Positions 61,364-64,000 of a DNA stretch of 64,000 nucleotides are shown in pieces. Every line of letters begins with the position of its first letter. Position 1 is the stretch's first letter. Where the stretch lies: NCBI GenBank assembly GCA_947488175.1, contig CANKYO010000010.1:96522-160521 (forward strand). Reading direction: 5' to 3'. The notes under the pieces are model-generated. The model did not search any database. It was not told the DNA's origin and saw nothing but the letters and a program-made list of their open reading frames with translations. The position numbers were made by a program, and so were the translations under genes. The stretch is from an uncultured Paracoccaceae bacterium. GTDB lineage: Bacteria; Pseudomonadota; Alphaproteobacteria; Rhodobacterales; Rhodobacteraceae.

Positions 61364-61810
61364 TCAGCCTTTGATCGCGATGCAGCCAAAGACCGCAGCC
61401 GCCATGCCAAACCCGATACGGAAATGGTGGATTGTAAGCCATTGGTTCAGCTTGGCAGCGCCTGTCACCTCGTCCATCGTCCCGCTCGCAAATGCTGTGT
61501 TGGTGGGGACGAAGAAGGCGAAGGTCAGGACCGCGACAACCACAATGCACAGCGAGCTCAGCAGCCAATATTTCAAATCCGGGCTGCCCCAGGACAACCA
61601 GACCGATCCGATGAGCCCGATCAGGGTCGGCATGAAGATCAGCGGGATTGATCGAGAGACGAACTGATTGTTAGCCGCAAACCAGTCGAGGAATGCCTGG
61701 GTCGGAAGGCTGCGCCAGTATCCACCCAAGGTCACGCCGATACTGAGCATGACGCCAGCAAATCCTGCCGCCCCACAGATGGCGAGTATGTTGAACGCTG
61801 TTTTGATCAT
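61364..61810 (-). CDS. DUF1772 membrane protein
   Basis: ATG 61810 overlaps the cytochrome b gene stop (ATGA). 148 residues, four membrane helices, with IKTAFNILAICGAAGFAGVMLSIGV, LPTQAFLDWF and NQWLTIHHFRIGFGMA. DUF1772 proteins include anthrone-oxygenase-like enzymes; role in this operon unknown but possibly a substrate or quinone-handling partner. Confidence 0.8.
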   Translation of the reverse strand: MIKTAFNILAICGAAGFAGVMLSIGVTLGGYWRSLPTQAFLDWFAANNQFVSRSIPLIFMPTLIGLIGSVWLSWGSPDLKYWLLSSLCIVVVAVLTFAFFVPTNTAFASGTMDEVTGAAKLNQWLTIHHFRIGFGMAAAVFGCIAIKG

Positions 61811-62358
61811 GAGCCGGCTCCTTTGCCTTTGGAGCTGAACCACATCCGCCAAATCAGCCCGTCCCGTTTGATGAAATGGTGATAGAGTGCAGCCCCCGCG
61901 TGGAGTGCGAAAAGTGCCAACATGAACCGTGCCCCCAGACCATGTGGTACGCGTGGCAGGAACTCACTGAAGTCCGGCAAAGGTTCCGCACCTGCGCCGA
62001 ACAACACACCGCCCGCACCCGATAATGCCAGCATGCCGATGCCGCTCGCTGCCATTCCAAGAATGACAACGTAGAACAGGACATGGATCGCTTTTGCAGT
62101 GTAAGTCTGCCAAGCGGGGTCACCATCCACCGGGCGCGGCTTCTGATCAACGCGCCACCACCAGAACAGGCGCAGCAGCGTCAACATCAGGATCACAATC
62201 CCCAAAGGTACGTGGAACATCAGAACCGCTTCTTTGGCGGCGCTTTCGATCATTAATGCGGCTCGGAATCCTGAGCCAAGCATCGCAAGAATGAAGATGG
62301 CGCTTAGCCAATGAATGGTGACGGCGACCGATCCATATTGGGTCGGGGTACTTTTCAT
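61807..62358 (-). CDS. cytochrome b561-type di-haem protein
   Basis: A 183-residue four-helix membrane protein: VAVTIHWLSAIFILAMLGSGF (His16), EAVLMFHVPLGIVILMLTLLR (His49), KAIHVLFYVVILGMAASGIGM, and ARFMLALFALHAGAALYHHFIKRDG. Histidines in helices 1, 2 and 4 are placed to hold two haems. Shuttles electrons between quinol or FNR partner and a periplasmic acceptor. Confidence 0.9.
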   Translation of the reverse strand: MKSTPTQYGSVAVTIHWLSAIFILAMLGSGFRAALMIESAAKEAVLMFHVPLGIVILMLTLLRLFWWWRVDQKPRPVDGDPAWQTYTAKAIHVLFYVVILGMAASGIGMLALSGAGGVLFGAGAEPLPDFSEFLPRVPHGLGARFMLALFALHAGAALYHHFIKRDGLIWRMWFSSKGKGAGS

Positions 62359-62390
62359 GAGACCTGCCTCCTTATTCCGATAGATCAGGC

Positions 62391-62876
62391 TTACAGACCG
62401 GTGAGCGCGGCGCGGTAGGCGAGGTTGACAACATAGCCGCTGAGAAACTCGTCACGCGTCAGGAATGCATCGTCATCGGTGTCTGCACGGCGGAAATCCC
62501 AGACCATCGACTTGTGATACTCTTGTCGCCCGATCTCGCCATCGCCGTCATGATCCCAAATCGCAAAGAGAACCTTTTGTGCGGTTTGATATGCACGTTG
62601 TTGGCCTTCATCCTCGGCGATGAAGTTGAAGCCGAAGTCCCATTCAGTGAATTCGATGGGATTGACTGCGCCATCCTCGTTAGAGTCCATGGACACGAAG
62701 ATGTCCTGACCGAAATTGACGAACTCACCCATATCAGCTGCACCAGTTGGGTTGTCTTCAATCGATCCGTAGATCAGCTCCGCAAGCTCGCGACCGGGTG
62801 TCGCCTCGTCTGTTTGAGCCAGTCCAGCGCTCGGGAGAGCCAGAAGCAGTGCGCATGTTGCTGTCAGAATTCTCAT
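62391..62876 (-). CDS. exported EF-hand protein
   Basis: A 161-residue protein with signal peptide RILTATCALLLALPSAGLAQ and three calcium loops: DSNEDGAVNPIEF, DHDGDGEIGRQEY and DTDDDAFLTRDEF. Periplasmic calcium sensor or buffer. First gene of the redox operon, 32 bases before the cytochrome b gene start. Confidence 0.88.
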   Translation of the reverse strand: MRILTATCALLLALPSAGLAQTDEATPGRELAELIYGSIEDNPTGAADMGEFVNFGQDIFVSMDSNEDGAVNPIEFTEWDFGFNFIAEDEGQQRAYQTAQKVLFAIWDHDGDGEIGRQEYHKSMVWDFRRADTDDDAFLTRDEFLSGYVVNLAYRAALTGL

Positions 62877-62903
62877 CTTGGTATCCCTTCTGATTCGTAT
62901 TGA

Positions 62904-62937
62904 ATAGCAAGCTATATACTATTACATAGTTAGCTAT
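62904..62937. promoter_or_regulatory. two palindromic operators between the redox operon and marR
   Basis: ATAGCAAGCTAT (62904-62915) and ATAGTTAGCTAT (62926-62937) have centres 22 bases apart, two helix turns. They lie in the divergent gap and probably bind the MarR protein and control both directions. Confidence 0.75.
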
Positions 62938-62955
62938 GCAATGCTATTAGGTGCC

Positions 62956-63396
62956 ATGGAATTTGATCGTATGAACTCTGCGGGATACCTCGTGAATAAT
63001 ATGGCCCGCTTGCTTGTCGAGGTGCTTCGCAAGCGCATCGCACCATTGGGCATCGTCCCCGGACAGTTTCCCGCGCTACTGGCTCTTTGGGAAAAGGACG
63101 GTCTGACTCAAAAGGAGCTTCTGGCCATGCTGGATATTGAGCAGGCCACGCTGGCAAATACGCTGACAAGGATGGAACGGGACGGGCTGATTACCCGGAA
63201 GGAACATCCAGCAGATGCACGTGCGCGGACAATCCACCTTACCGAACAAGGGCGCTCAATCAGAGATTCCGCCTATCAGACAGCAATGCAGATCAATGAA
63301 GAGGTGCTCGCCGATCTCTCCACGGATGAGACGCAAGCGTTCCTAGACTACATGCGCCGGGTGATTGGCAAGATTAAAGAAGTTGAGAATCCCTGA
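62956..63396 (+). CDS. MarR-family regulator
   Basis: ATG 62956 (62941 is also possible but lies on the operator) gives 146 residues: SAGYLVNNMARLLVEVLRKRI, QKELLAMLDIEQATLANTLTRM and GLITRKEHPADARARTIHLTEQG. Divergent from the EF-hand/cytochrome operon, so a likely repressor of it that responds to an unknown ligand. Confidence 0.92.
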   Translation: MEFDRMNSAGYLVNNMARLLVEVLRKRIAPLGIVPGQFPALLALWEKDGLTQKELLAMLDIEQATLANTLTRMERDGLITRKEHPADARARTIHLTEQGRSIRDSAYQTAMQINEEVLADLSTDETQAFLDYMRRVIGKIKEVENP

Positions 63397-63921
63397 ACCG
63401 AAGATTGGCGCAACCGCAGCGAAGTGGCGCTATGTCCCCGTCTCGATGGTTGCTCTGCCAGGCAGCGAGTGAAGGGTTGGATTCGACAGCTTAGAACAGT
63501 CTTCAATGACCGCTCTGGCGATATGGGCTGCGATGCAGCGATGGTCGCGCTGCAAGAGCAAAGAAATGCTGCGTCAGCAATAGCCGCATCTGCACAAGTC
63601 CGGAAAGTCCGCAATGCGGTAACTTGGGTTGAATTTGTGATCGACCGCTTTGTCCCACAGATTGTAAGTCCGATCATTTCCAAATTTCGCGAGTGCAGCG
63701 AACGGCGTCAATGCGGGCTGCCACTGCAGCATCTTGATCCTTTCGCAAGCAGCAGGATTGGGCCGCAGTCGCGGTGACGACAATGAGGTCTATTTTTGCG
63801 AAAGGGTACAGTCGTGGCTATAAGTTGGCGCTTTGCTGACCGGTCCTTAGCTTGGCCGTAAAGCTGCGCCGTTTAACCAGCAGCCCGACACAACCAACTC
63901 GAGGTCGCTGCTAGCTCGCCT
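63397..63921. other. repeat-bearing gap
   Basis: Carries GGCGCAACCGCAGCGAAGTGG (near 63409-63429, given in parts: GGCGCAACCGC and AGCGAAGTGG), a 30-base segment at 63571-63600 shared with 44594-44623, and repeat B copy (63694-63732). No CDS seen. Confidence 0.55.
63694..63732. repeat. dispersed repeat B, copy 3
   Basis: GTGCAGCGAACGGCGTCAAT then GCGGGCTGCCACTGCAGCATC (last base at about 63732), like the copies at 53.9 and 55.1 kb. Confidence 0.6.
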
Positions 63922-64000
63922 TTAGTTTTGTGGGGGGAGTGTATCGAAAGCTGGGATATCCTCCGGTATGAGGTGCCAGTCTTGCTTCTCTTCGCAGAAT
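63922..64000 (-). CDS. possible C-terminus of a gene running off the right edge
   Basis: On the minus strand the frame reads FCEEKQDWHLIPEDIPAFDT then LPPQN to a stop at 63922. Only 25 codons are seen, so no function can be said. Composition is protein-like but it may be chance. Confidence 0.3.
   Translation of the reverse strand, partial: FCEEKQDWHLIPEDIPAFDTLPPQN

Noticed and set aside
1..64000. rRNA or tRNA genes
   Set aside because: I looked for cloverleaf-like and conserved rRNA segments by eye and saw none; a tRNA scan would be needed to be sure.

Overview
The window looks like an alphaproteobacterium of the Rhodobacterales (roseobacter-like). The reasons are a moderately GC-rich sequence, two large RTX proteins (one with a C-terminal Hint domain), an SRAP remnant of the MCNLYS type, an Stf0 sulfotransferase, and the DUF736 / ArdC / DUF2493 / DUF3768 gene set that I associate with plasmids and integrative elements of this group. 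I cannot tell from the sequence alone whether it is a plasmid, an integrated element with chromosomal flank, or a plasmid carrying chromosome-like genes.

Region 1 (about 1-36 kb) is conjugative-element DNA. It begins inside a TraG-like/cell-wall-hydrolase gene. A cargo block follows: a thermonuclease, a SLATT membrane protein with a reverse transcriptase (a probable anti-phage operon), an SH3 protein, a possible Cys-His-Asp protease, a Hint-RTX protein and a drug/metabolite transporter. The transfer core at 13.2-23.7 kb has a leftward run (DsbA-like oxidoreductase, lipoprotein, 57-aa protein, TSCPD protein, GIY-YIG protein, 68-aa protein). It diverges from a rightward run (TraD-type coupling ATPase, MobF relaxase-helicase, coiled-coil protein, muramidase-like protein, RseP-like M50 protease). 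A pair of hairpins beside an AT-rich tract just after the relaxase block is a candidate oriT. At 23.7-34 kb lies a maintenance and anti-restriction block: a Phd-like/PemK-like toxin-antitoxin pair, DUF2493, DUF3800, ArdC, DUF3768, tandem DUF736 and several small unknown proteins, many units closed by hairpin terminators. An H-NS-like protein and a catalytic-domain-only tyrosine recombinase lie near the right edge.

Region 2 (about 36-64 kb) is a mosaic of small regulator/enzyme units. These include a SARP-like/alpha-beta-hydrolase fusion, a second RTX protein, an ICMT-like methyltransferase, a nitroreductase, LysR with an NTF2-like protein, MarR with a DUF3237 protein, an SRPBCC/ArsR pair, a MarR-GNAT fusion, a serine hydrolase, a flavodoxin, glyoxalase-fold proteins, RsgA, and a four-gene membrane redox operon diverging from a MarR gene. 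Several divergent or autoregulated units carry clear palindromes in their promoter regions. Intergenic gaps here hold many copies of short dispersed repeats, a perfect 95-bp direct repeat flanking one gene, a MITE-like element inserted into a repeat copy, and two decayed genes (SRAP/yedK in region 1, ogt in region 2).

The strongest candidate for a noteworthy system is the overlapping SLATT + reverse transcriptase operon at 2265-4194. I saw no rRNA, tRNA or CRISPR array.
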